The translations under genes were made by a program, and so were the position numbers. A stretch of 46,307 nucleotides of DNA from Terriglobia bacterium (GTDB lineage: Bacteria; Acidobacteriota; Terriglobia; Terriglobales; Acidobacteriaceae): assembly GCA_020073285.1 (NCBI GenBank), contig JAIQFM010000007.1, forward strand, positions 1 to 46,307, in the 5' to 3' direction. Below the pieces are notes generated by a model that saw only the letters and a program-made list of their open reading frames with translations, was not told the DNA's origin and did no database searches. Within the stretch, counting starts at the first letter, position 1, and each line of letters opens with the position of its first letter. Shown one piece after another: positions 35,910-42,889 of this stretch.

Positions 35910-37010
35910 ATGGGCTGGTACTTACGGAAAGCATTCAGCTTTGGTCCATTGCGGTTGAACCTATCCAAGTCCGGACTGGGCTATTCCTTCGGAGTGCGTG
36001 GTGCAAGGATAGGAGTCGGACCACGCGGCACGTATGTGCACATGGGGCGCGGCGGCGTCTATTACCGCCAGTATCTTTCAAGCCCGTCTGGTGAAAACAA
36101 CCTCAGTCCTGCCGCTGTCCCCCCGGCGCTTCCTTCCGTTCTCACCCAAGAGCTGCCCCCAATTGAAACTGCGGACGCATCCGCCCTGAGAGATTCGACA
36201 GCAGCAGAACTAATGTCGGAATTGCAGGAGAAGAATGCCAAGGCGAGATATGCAGTTGTCGTGATCGTGGCGTCTGTAGTGGCGCTCGTCGCGATGTTGG
36301 CTGCAGGTGGGCCGCTGCTTGTGTGCGGCGCATTCGTGATCGTATGCGCCGTGCTCCACTATGAAGCACAGATGCTCGACATCGAACGGAAGCGCGTGTC
36401 ACTGCGCTACGAACTGGACAAAGATGCGGCTGGCGATTATGCGTCGCTGCTGGGTGCTGTCGCGACTTTGTCTCGTTCGGCTGCGCGGTGGCGATTGACC
36501 GCCGAAGACTTGTGCCGTGACCCAAAGTACCACGCAGGAGCTTCGAAGACCGTTGATAGGAAAGGAGCATCGCTCGCGGTATCGGCGCCTAGCGGTGTTG
36601 AGACAAATCTGGCTATCTGGCGACTTGATGTTGGTGAGCAGGTTGTCTACTTCCTTCCTGACAGGCTGCTGGTCACTCAAGGCGGTTCATTCGGCGGTGT
36701 GGAGTATCGGGATTTGACCGTGCAGGACAGCTCAATTCGATTCATCGAGGGCGGTGGCGTGCCTTCGGATTCACAGGTCGTAGACTGGACATGGCAATTT
36801 ACGAACAAGGGTGGTGGGCCAGATCGTCGCTTCGCCAACAATCGCCAGATTCCCGTGGTCAACTACGGCGAGCTTCACCTGCGTTCCGCATCCGGTATGC
36901 ACATTGTTCTGCATGTATCCGACCCTAGCAAGTTGCAACAGTTTGCGAGTGGAGTTCGCGACTATGCTCGCCACCACGATGCTTCGGCAGCCAGCGAGGG
37001 AAGGAAATAG
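35910..37010 (+). CDS. DUF4236 domain-containing membrane protein
   Basis: 366 residues from ATG 35910, preceded by GAGG; the longer in-frame extension to 35772 is not convincing. Residues 1-55 are a DUF4236 domain (RKAFSFGPLRLNLSKSGLGYS, then ARIGVGPRGTYVHMGRGGVYY). Two adjacent membrane helices occur at about 112-150, and the C-terminal half (about 200-355) is a soluble domain with LDVGEQVVYFLPDRLLV and FANNRQIPVVNYGELHL. DUF4236 is widespread, often at the N-terminus of phage- or defence-associated or membrane proteins, and has no established function. Base composition is visibly less GC-rich than the neighbours, consistent with transfer. Confidence 0.85.
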   Translation: MGWYLRKAFSFGPLRLNLSKSGLGYSFGVRGARIGVGPRGTYVHMGRGGVYYRQYLSSPSGENNLSPAAVPPALPSVLTQELPPIETADASALRDSTAAELMSELQEKNAKARYAVVVIVASVVALVAMLAAGGPLLVCGAFVIVCAVLHYEAQMLDIERKRVSLRYELDKDAAGDYASLLGAVATLSRSAARWRLTAEDLCRDPKYHAGASKTVDRKGASLAVSAPSGVETNLAIWRLDVGEQVVYFLPDRLLVTQGGSFGGVEYRDLTVQDSSIRFIEGGGVPSDSQVVDWTWQFTNKGGGPDRRFANNRQIPVVNYGELHLRSASGMHIVLHVSDPSKLQQFASGVRDYARHHDASAASEGRK

Positions 37011-37074
37011 ACGCGGTCAACGGGGATTTGTGGATCGGTTCCCGCCGCTCCGCGGCACCGAACGGGAGGAAGAA

Positions 37075-37752
37075 ATGAGGAAGGTCGCATTCGCTGCGGC
37101 GTTGCTCGTCGGACTCGCGCTCGCGCAGGAGGTGCCGCGCGGTGCAAGAAACGGGAGCGCGCCGTCGGGCCTACGTGGGCGGCCGCAATTCCTGGTCGGG
37201 GTGACGCGCGACCAACTTTACAGGACCGTTGGAGCGCCCCGGAGTTGCTTCATCCCGCAGGCTCAGCAATACTATCCGCTCTCGCAGTGCGTTCGAATGC
37301 GCACGATTTGGGGACGCGTGCTCGATGTGTACACGCTAAAAACGAGGACTAGCGAGTACGAAGTGACGGTCGCTTATGAGATTGACGATTCGCAGTCGCG
37401 CCTTCACCCCAAAGTGCTGGTCAGCGAGGTTAGATTCACACCTGACAAACACCTGCCAGCCTCTACTGTTTTGAAGGATCTGGATGAGGTCTCGAATCTC
37501 TGTCGCGAAGGCTGCACCGTGGTGCGCGAAACCAATGATCCGTATGCGCTCGCCGTTTGCCCATCGGAGAGATCCCAGCCGAGGTTGCTGAAGCAGCAGG
37601 GCGGAATCCCCGTCCTTGCCCTTCACTTTGGAGACCAGAAGCTGCGCACGGCGGATTCGGAACCAGACTTTATCGACTTCTGGATCCCGCGCGATGCGGA
37701 GCTTCATACATGCCAAGGGGAGGAAGTTGGAGCCTGGCCACCAAAGGAATAG
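37075..37752 (+). CDS. Secreted hypothetical protein
   Basis: 225 residues. ATG 37075 follows GGGAGGA. It has a clear signal peptide (MRKVAFAAALLVGLALAQ, cleavage about residue 18). The mature protein has an early segment FLVGVTRDQLYRTVGAPRSCF that resembles the SmpA/OmlA (BamE) opening helix-strand pattern, followed by a beta-rich region and six cysteines in all. I do not recognise the family. It lies 64 bases after the DUF4236 gene, probably in one transcript. Confidence 0.72.
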   Translation: MRKVAFAAALLVGLALAQEVPRGARNGSAPSGLRGRPQFLVGVTRDQLYRTVGAPRSCFIPQAQQYYPLSQCVRMRTIWGRVLDVYTLKTRTSEYEVTVAYEIDDSQSRLHPKVLVSEVRFTPDKHLPASTVLKDLDEVSNLCREGCTVVRETNDPYALAVCPSERSQPRLLKQQGGIPVLALHFGDQKLRTADSEPDFIDFWIPRDAELHTCQGEEVGAWPPKE

Positions 37753-37755
37753 GTG

Positions 37756-37806
37756 CTGGCCCACCCTTTCGCCCGGGGGGAGCCTGCCCTGAGCGCGGCG
37801 AGGGGC
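37756..37806. repeat. Repeat element, right copy (inverted) flanking accessory cassette
   Basis: Reads GGCCCACCCTTTCGCCCGG then GGAGCCTGCCCTGAGCG. It is the inverted counterpart of 35236-35288, apart from a few substitutions and a 2-base insertion. The pair brackets about 2.5 kb holding three genes. Confidence 0.8.
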
Positions 37807-37844
37807 GATTGGTAGGTACTCCGATCACCACGACCCCAAGACCG

Positions 37845-38171
37845 TTAAGCCGCCGCCGAGCTGGACTGGACCTTGAAGCGAACCCGTTCGTGCCGCTGCA
37901 GGAATGCGACCATCTCAAACAGGTTCTTAGCGTGCGGATTCCCCGTCGGGCCGAGCATGCGCATCAGGCTCTTGGGCGAACGATGCATGGCCTGTCCAAG
38001 TTTCGTGAACCCCACCGTGGCGTTGATGAAATCCCGTAATACGGCCTTGCCGGTTTCGACGTCGCCGGAGAGAAAACTTTCAATCGCTTCCCGGAGAAGC
38101 GCCTTGCGGAAGGCGGCATCGCGCTTGACCCGCGCTTGGACGGTTTCCTTGAAATCTCGCGTGAGAGCCAT
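37845..38171 (-). CDS. HI1420-type addiction-module antidote (HTH antitoxin)
   Basis: 108 residues from ATG 38171, fixed by a perfect AGGAGG five bases upstream. The sequence (MALTRDFKETVQARVKRDAAF, then ALLREAIESFLSGDVETGKAVLRDFINATVGF) is characteristic of the antidote partner of the HI1419/HI1420 (HigBA-like) modules, with a lambda-repressor-like HTH at about 52-80 (TKLGQAMHRSPKSLMRML). It normally neutralises the upstream RelE/ParE-fold toxin and represses the operon. Here the toxin frame is broken while the antitoxin is intact. The ribosome-binding site overlaps the end of the toxin reading frame. Confidence 0.9.
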   Translation of the reverse strand: MALTRDFKETVQARVKRDAAFRKALLREAIESFLSGDVETGKAVLRDFINATVGFTKLGQAMHRSPKSLMRMLGPTGNPHAKNLFEMVAFLQRHERVRFKVQSSSAAA

Positions 38172-38179
38172 ATCGCCTC

Positions 38180-38499
38180 CTACTGCTTTCGCCGCTTGTA
38201 GTCCTGCCACAATGCGATGGCCCTGGCGATGTCCCGCTGCTGGCGCTTTTTCGTTCCGCCGCCGAGAAGGATCACCAGCCGATCGCCATCTTTGCCGAAG
38301 TAAATCCGGTAGCCGGGCCGAAGTCGATGGTGCATTCGCAAACGCCAGCGCTTACGCCCTTAACGTTCGAGAAGTTGCCTTGCCCGATGCGCGTCACCGC
38401 AATCGTGACTTTAGCGGCGGCATGGGCGTTGAGTCCCTCGAACCACGCCGCGAAAGGGCTGCGCCCAGCCGTGTCGAGATACTCGCGTACGTCGCCCAT
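38180..38499 (-). pseudogene. HI1419-type RelE/ParE-fold toxin gene, frameshifted
   Basis: ATG 38499 opens a toxin frame (MGDVREYLDTAGRSPFAAWF, then [25 protein letters not shown]). At about 38312-38319 one G appears to be missing from GGCCCGGCTACC. In the next frame the sequence continues exactly as the family expects: [23 protein letters not shown] and then [17 protein letters not shown], ending at TAG 38182. Repairing one base restores a product of about 106 residues. As read, translation stops after 75 residues, with the C-terminal part (usually needed for mRNA cleavage) lost. Real inactivation, programmed frameshifting and sequencing error in a GC run are all possible. Confidence 0.88.
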
Positions 38500-38504
38500 G
38501 GCCT

Positions 38505-38532
38505 ATGGTAACAAATATGTTACCATTGTCAA
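38505..38532 (-). promoter_or_regulatory. Promoter-operator of the HI1419/HI1420 module
   Basis: On the minus strand: -35 TTGACA (38532-38527), 16-base spacer, -10 TACCAT (38510-38505), six bases before the toxin ATG. A perfect inverted repeat ATGGTAACA-AATA-TGTTACCAT (38505-38526) covers the spacer and -10. This is the placement expected for autorepression by the antitoxin or toxin-antitoxin complex. The transcript would be almost leaderless for the toxin. Confidence 0.8.
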
Positions 38533-38654
38533 ACAGCGGCACAACACTTCGGCTAAGAACCTCAGCGGCTACAGCCGAGTGAAAACAGTTTGGCTGCAAT
38601 GCAGGGCTGAAGTTCTGCGCCACCCAGCGGCGCGCTGTGCGCCCGGCCCTTGGG

Positions 38655-39077
38655 CTAAGCCTCCCACGGATTGAACACCGGGACACCGGTCGCGGCGACA
38701 TCCTTGGTGTTGCGGGTCACGAGCGTAAGGTTATGGTGCAAAGCCGTAGCCGCAAGCAGCCCATCAATTACGGGCAACGGCGATGTTGGCCCGGCCTGCG
38801 CAGCGAGGCGGCCCCAGCGATCCGCGACCGCCTGATCCACCGGCAGGATGCGTCCCGCGAAGCGCAAGACGAGATCGCCGTCGAGCCAGGTTTCCAGCCT
38901 GACGCGGCGGGAAGCATTCGTGAGTGAGGCAATTCCTTTACGAATCTCTCCGAATGTTAGGACGCTGAGATAGAGCAGGTTCTCGTCGGTGTCTGCAACC
39001 CAGGCTTTCACTTTGGGCTCCGGCCTGGGGCGCACCAGTTCGGAGATGATGTTGGTATCGAGCAGAAACCCGCTCAC
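38655..39077 (-). CDS. vapC: PIN-domain toxin, VapC family
   Basis: 140-residue PIN-domain ribonuclease of the VapC/FitB type. The acidic metal-binding residues are D7 (LLDTNIISE), E44 (FGEIRKG), D105 (VIDGLLAATA) and D126, with N123 nearby (TRNTKDV). The C-terminus NPWEA is typical. The VapC target is generally tRNA or rRNA, but the target here is not predictable. The start overlaps the antitoxin stop by four bases (ATGA), standard for coupled antitoxin-toxin expression. Confidence 0.92.
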   Translation of the reverse strand: MSGFLLDTNIISELVRPRPEPKVKAWVADTDENLLYLSVLTFGEIRKGIASLTNASRRVRLETWLDGDLVLRFAGRILPVDQAVADRWGRLAAQAGPTSPLPVIDGLLAATALHHNLTLVTRNTKDVAATGVPVFNPWEA

Positions 39078-39388
39078 AGCTTGACCTTCCGGCCGTAGTC
39101 CGGCTTGCGCTCAAGATCAACCGTGACCTTGGCGAGCGGAGACTCGGCAAAGAACTGCAGCAGGCTTCGGGGCTGCCGGGAACGGGCCTGAAGGCGTTCA
39201 AACTCTTCCGCCGGCAGGACGACAACAGCCTCCTTATCCTGGCGGGTGACCCATTGCGGACCTTCCGACCGTGCGCGGCGGAAAAGCTCACTGAATTGGG
39301 CTTTGGCTGTCTGAAGCTGCCAACGCTTCCTCGGCAGGCTTTTTGTCTTACGCGCAGCTAACTGCCCCTTTAGAGCAGGCTTGGTCAC
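39074..39388 (-). CDS. vapB: Phd/YefM- or VapB-like antitoxin of the PIN toxin
   Basis: 104 residues from GTG 39388, chosen because AGGAG lies seven bases upstream; an ATG at 39436 lacks such a site. An N-terminal basic segment (KGQLAARKTKSLPRKR) precedes a Phd/YefM-type DNA-binding fold (WQLQTAKAQFSELFRRARSEGPQWVTRQDKEAVVVL). The C-terminal part (SLLQFFAESPL, then a basic tail) is the likely toxin-binding segment. A 9-base direct repeat CTGACTAGA occurs twice at 39399-39416, right before the ribosome-binding site, and may be the operator. Confidence 0.88.
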   Translation of the reverse strand: MTKPALKGQLAARKTKSLPRKRWQLQTAKAQFSELFRRARSEGPQWVTRQDKEAVVVLPAEEFERLQARSRQPRSLLQFFAESPLAKVTVDLERKPDYGRKVKL

Positions 39389-39398
39389 TGTTCTACTC

Positions 39399-39416
39399 CT
39401 GACTAGACTGACTAGA
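39399..39416 (-). promoter_or_regulatory. Tandem 9-mer, possible operator of the VapBC-like module
   Basis: Two adjacent exact copies of CTGACTAGA (39399-39407, 39408-39416) lie about 11 bases upstream of the antitoxin start and partly cover its ribosome-binding region. No clear -35/-10 pair was identified. Confidence 0.35.
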
Positions 39417-39470
39417 TTGTACGCTCGTCGGGCCATACCGCGCTACACCGGCGTTTTTGCGGACCCCGGT

Positions 39471-39513
39471 TGCGGCGTTCGGGGATGAGCAGGCCTCAGG
39501 CTTCGCGGTAGCG
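39471..39513. repeat. 43-base direct repeat, copy 1
   Basis: Begins TGCGGCGTTCGGGGATGA and ends GGCTTCGCGGTAGCG. A second copy in the same orientation lies at 40722-40764 and differs at a handful of bases. Together they flank about 1.2 kb with the zinc-ribbon and H-box genes. Confidence 0.75.
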
Positions 39514-39582
39514 GCGTTACGTGTTAGCGTGGCTTGAGATGACCTCGTCCGGAGTTGGCGGAGGGGGGACGATGAGACAGAC

Positions 39583-39747
39583 CTATCCGAGCATATGTCT
39601 GGGGTCATCCCAACTGAACACCAGCCACCTGCAATTGCAATTCTTGCACCGTAGCGGCCAGAAGCGGAGCCACGACAAGAAGACCTCTTTGTAGTTGGCG
39701 CGATGTGATCGCGCGATATCCGAGCTGTTGCACTCAGGACAATGCAT
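39583..39747 (-). CDS. Small zinc-ribbon protein (54 aa)
   Basis: Short protein starting MHCPECNSSDIARSHR. Four cysteines (C3-x2-C6 and C34-x2-C37, plus C39) make a treble-clef/ribbon-like metal site, separated by an aromatic stretch (EVFLSWLRFWPLRCKNC). A GTG at 39768 could extend it by seven residues; neither start has a good ribosome-binding site. Short ribbons of this CPxC-SRRR-type pattern are frequent but have no assigned function. It lies alone between the VapBC module and the H-box gene. Confidence 0.5.
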   Translation of the reverse strand: MHCPECNSSDIARSHRANYKEVFLSWLRFWPLRCKNCNCRWLVFSWDDPRHMLG

Positions 39748-39871
39748 GCGGGGGTGGAAATAGTGCACGGCAGGTCAGGACTTGCCGTTGACGGACCATT
39801 TCTTCTTCAGCTCGTAGCGCCAGTGCAAACGAGGATCGGTGCGGGGCTGAAGCCGAAGGCGAGAAACCTGT

Positions 39872-40501
39872 CTAGGCGTTGGCGCGAGGCCACTGCAGCA
39901 CTCTCGGCAGAACCTCGGCCAAGGTCAACTCGATGCGCTGCACCGAGTCGGCGGCATAGCGGCTTGCTTCCGGCGACCCCTGCTGGGTGCGCGCATCGCG
40001 GGTGAGGCTAAGCACTTGCAAGGCGTTGCGGATGTGGTGGTTGCACTCGGCCACGGTCCGGAAGCGGGCAATGTCGGCGGCGCGACGGTCATTGGTATAG
40101 CGCAGCAACGTGTAGATGAGTCCGCCGACGACCAGCAACATGAACGTGCCGTGAACCAGCCCGCCCATGGACGGATACCACATATTGACCAGCCAGCGGG
40201 AGAACAGTGCACCCACACCAGCCACGATGAGGGCAGCGAAGGCGGTTGCCCAGATGTAGAGGCGAGGATAGGGCTGCGGCAGGCGATCGGTGTCCACCAG
40301 CACGGGCGGGAGTGCCTCGAAGTGCTTGGTCCATGCTTCCCCCCTGAGGGTACTCTTCGTCGCCAACAAGGAGGTCGAGTTCGGATGACGGTGAGCGCGA
40401 CAGGCGATTACTACGTCTTCATGGGTGCCTGCGGCCTTGAACCCACAAGCATGGCACTGAGCATGCACCATGACAGCAGTCGTGGGGGAGGAGTGTGTCA
40501 T
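39872..40501 (-). CDS. Two-TM protein with histidine-kinase-like H-box, no ATPase domain
   Basis: 209 residues from ATG 40501 (TTG 40531 and ATG 40471 are alternatives; none has a clear ribosome-binding site). Cys/His pairs near the N-terminus (CHAC and CRAHRH, about 16-38) may bind metal. TM helices lie at about 82-103 and 114-134. The C-terminal part (about 140-205) is a helical hairpin with FRTVAECNHHIRNALQVLSL, resembling the phosphoacceptor H-box and X-region of a DHp domain (H155/H156). The protein ends there, with no catalytic ATP-binding domain. It could be a phosphotransfer partner or a dimeric membrane sensor; function unknown. Confidence 0.72.
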   Translation of the reverse strand: MTHSSPTTAVMVHAQCHACGFKAAGTHEDVVIACRAHRHPNSTSLLATKSTLRGEAWTKHFEALPPVLVDTDRLPQPYPRLYIWATAFAALIVAGVGALFSRWLVNMWYPSMGGLVHGTFMLLVVGGLIYTLLRYTNDRRAADIARFRTVAECNHHIRNALQVLSLTRDARTQQGSPEASRYAADSVQRIELTLAEVLPRVLQWPRANA

Positions 40502-40721
40502 CGCTGGAATTGTCGTTCTGGAGCAATTCAAGTTGCAAGGGTACTGAAGGACATGTCCGAAAGGAGGTTCTTAGTTTGGGCATCGAGCGGACGCCGACGA
40601 CCTGCGAAATTGTGACCGGTGCGGCGAGCCAAAGGATCGGCCTCGATGCGCGCCTGCGCGCACGCACGCAGCGTCTCTGGTCTCGGCGGGCGGGGCTTGG
40701 GTTTGCATAACCAGCGGCGGC

Positions 40722-40764
40722 TGCGGCGTTCGGGGATGAACAGGTCCCGGGCTTCGCGGTAGCG
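40722..40764. repeat. 43-base direct repeat, copy 2
   Basis: Same orientation as 39471-39513; the shared sequence includes GCGGCGTTCGGGGATGA and GGCTTCGCGGTAGCG. Possibly a mobile or recombination-derived repeat family; no coding function is evident. Confidence 0.75.
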
Positions 40765-40986
40765 TAGGCGCCGCACTTCGCGTTGCGGATAAAACGCACT
40801 TCATATTTGCCGCAGGTGCAGCAGCTTAGCCTGAAAATGACATTTTGCGGCTCTTGCCAAATATTCAGCGGGCTTCAGGCTGCAGGCCTCAGTCCGGCGC
40901 GCAACCCCCCGGCTTCTGCCAGAGGGTCTTGTCCTTAAGTGACCCCCCGAGGCACTTGAGTTAACCCTTTTAACAACGCTTCTCGA

Positions 40987-41015
40987 TTGACAATTTCTGT
41001 CACTCAACATACGAT
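40987..41015 (+). promoter_or_regulatory. Sigma-70 promoter of the pilB-pilT-pilC-pilS unit
   Basis: A perfect -35 TTGACA (40987-40992), a 17-base spacer and -10 TACGAT (41010-41015, four of six). It lies 110 bases upstream of the pilB ATG. No sigma-54 GG/GC element was found there. Confidence 0.7.
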
Positions 41016-41124
41016 TCGGCCTATCCAGAATTGAACAATTTTGCCCCAAATATTTCTGCAAAATCCGCAGCATGGGGGCGGTTCGAGTCAAGCTGGCGGC
41101 CGGCGAGGATAGGGAGACCGGAGC

Positions 41125-42840
41125 ATGTCTCATCGGTTGGGCGACCTTCTCGTTAAGGAGAAGGTAATCACGAAGGAGCAGCTCGAACAGGCTCTGAAGG
41201 TGCAGAAGGAATCCGGGGCGCGCCTGGGCTCGATTCTGGTCAAGCTGGGGTACCTGTCCGACGAGGACGTAACCAATTTCCTCTCCCGCCAGTACGGCGT
41301 GCCGGCGATCAACCTCACCTACTTCGAAATCGATCCCACGGTCGTCAAGCTGATCCCGTACGAGACGGCCAAGCGTTACCAGATCCTGCCGCTAAGTCGG
41401 GTGGGCGCGTCGCTGACCATCGCCATGGTGGACCCAACCAACGTGTTCGCCATGGACGATATCAAGTTCATGACCGGCTTCAACATCGAGCCGGTGGTGG
41501 CGTCGGAGAGCTCGATCCTGGAGGGCATTGAAAAGGCCTACGGGGCAACCCACGAGGAAGACCTGGAAAAGGTCATGATGTCGATGACCGAAGGCGTCGA
41601 TACGGACGTCGAACTGCAATCCGAAGAGGAGGAGAAGGGGCTATCGGAACTGGAGAAGGCGGCCGACGAAGCGCCCATCGTTAAGCTGGTAAACCTGATC
41701 CTGACCGACGCGGTCAAGCGCGGCGCCAGCGACATCCACGTGGAGCCCTACGAGAAGGAGTATCGCGTCCGCTTCCGGGTTGACGGCATGCTGCTGACCA
41801 TCATGAGCCCGCCCATGAAGCTGAAGGACGCCATCACCTCGCGAATCAAGATCATGGCCAAGCTGGACATCAGCGAGAAGCGGCTGCCGCAGGACGGGCG
41901 CATCATGCTGAAGGTCAATCTCGGGGGGAGGAAAAAGCAGCTCGATTACCGGGTCAGCACGCTGCCCACGCTGTGGGGAGAGAAGATCGTGATGCGGCTG
42001 CTCGACAAAGAGAATCTGCGCCTCGATATGACCAAGCTGGGCTTCGAGCAGGATTCGCTGACGAAGTTCGAAAAGGCGATCCTGAAGCCCTACGGCATGG
42101 TGCTGGTCACCGGGCCCACCGGTTCCGGCAAGACCAACACGCTGTACTCCGCCATTTCGCGCCTCAACCAGCCCGACACCAACATCATGACCGCCGAGGA
42201 TCCGGTGGAGTTCCAGTTGGCGGGCGTGAACCAGGTGCAGATGAAGGAATCCATCGGGCTGAATTTCGCGGCGGCGCTGCGCGCCTTCCTGCGGCAGGAT
42301 CCGAACATCATCCTGGTGGGCGAGATCCGTGACTTCGAGACGGCGGAGATTGCCATCAAGGCCGCGCTGACCGGCCACCTGGTGCTTTCCACGCTGCACA
42401 CCAACGGCGCGCCGGAAACCATCAGCCGCTTGATGAACATGGGCATCGAGCCGTTCCTGGTGGCGACGTCGGTGCACATGATCGTGGCGCAGCGCCTGGT
42501 GCGCCGCATCTGCTCCGAGTGTAAGGCGGAGGTAGACCTGCCGCCGCAGGCGCTCATCGAGGCCGGCTTCACGCCCGAAGAGACCAAGACCGTCAAGGTC
42601 AGCAAGGGTAAGGGATGCGGCGTCTGCAATAACACCGGGTACAAGGGCCGGTGCGGCCTGTACGAGGTGATGGAGATTGACGACGACATTCGCGAACTGA
42701 TCCTGGTGGGCGCCTCCGCCGTGGAATTGAAGAAGAAGGCGGTGGAGCGCGGCATGATAACCCTGCGCCGCAGCGGCCTGGTGAAGGTGATGACGGGCGC
42801 GACGACCCTGGAAGAGGTGGCGCGAGAAACGGTGCACTGA
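41125..42840 (+). CDS. pilB: Type IV pilus extension ATPase PilB
   Basis: Hexameric cytoplasmic ATPase that powers pilin polymerisation at the base of the pilus. Residues 1-150 are a MshEN-type N-domain: the paired RLGDLLVKEKVITKEQLEQAL and RLGSILVKLGYLSDEDVTNFL repeats are the known c-di-GMP-binding pattern. The core ATPase has Walker A G330-PTGSGKT337, an Asp box TAEDPVE and the Walker B-like ILVGEIRDFETAEIA. A tetracysteine zinc site (CSEC and CGVC, about 463-497) is present, as in PilB/GspE. The 571 residues are normal. pilT starts 49 bases later. Confidence 0.96.
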   Translation: MSHRLGDLLVKEKVITKEQLEQALKVQKESGARLGSILVKLGYLSDEDVTNFLSRQYGVPAINLTYFEIDPTVVKLIPYETAKRYQILPLSRVGASLTIAMVDPTNVFAMDDIKFMTGFNIEPVVASESSILEGIEKAYGATHEEDLEKVMMSMTEGVDTDVELQSEEEEKGLSELEKAADEAPIVKLVNLILTDAVKRGASDIHVEPYEKEYRVRFRVDGMLLTIMSPPMKLKDAITSRIKIMAKLDISEKRLPQDGRIMLKVNLGGRKKQLDYRVSTLPTLWGEKIVMRLLDKENLRLDMTKLGFEQDSLTKFEKAILKPYGMVLVTGPTGSGKTNTLYSAISRLNQPDTNIMTAEDPVEFQLAGVNQVQMKESIGLNFAAALRAFLRQDPNIILVGEIRDFETAEIAIKAALTGHLVLSTLHTNGAPETISRLMNMGIEPFLVATSVHMIVAQRLVRRICSECKAEVDLPPQALIEAGFTPEETKTVKVSKGKGCGVCNNTGYKGRCGLYEVMEIDDDIRELILVGASAVELKKKAVERGMITLRRSGLVKVMTGATTLEEVARETVH

Positions 42841-42868
42841 GTTCAGAGTTGTCAGTTCGGAGTTGTGA
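42841..42868. repeat. Heptamer array (GTTCAGA/GTTGTCA) between pilB and pilT
   Basis: Four consecutive 7-base words GTTCAGA, GTTGTCA, GTTCGGA, GTTGTGA starting at the base right after the pilB stop. Confidence 0.55.
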
Positions 42869-42889
42869 GCCGGGAGAGCGGACACCGAT

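Larger units (their letters stand above)
40531..41124. other. 594-base spacer before pilB
   Basis: No gene is supported here. It contains copy 2 of the 43-base direct repeat (40722-40764), a C/G-rich low-complexity part, the hairpin CTTAAGTG / CACTTGAG near 40934-40959, and the pilB promoter at 40987-41015. The final 110 bases form the pilB leader, without an obvious known RNA motif. Confidence 0.5.

Noticed and set aside
40801-41133. Minus-strand frame of 110 codons before pilB
   Set aside because: Overlaps the pilB promoter and leader, with no ribosome-binding site or family pattern.
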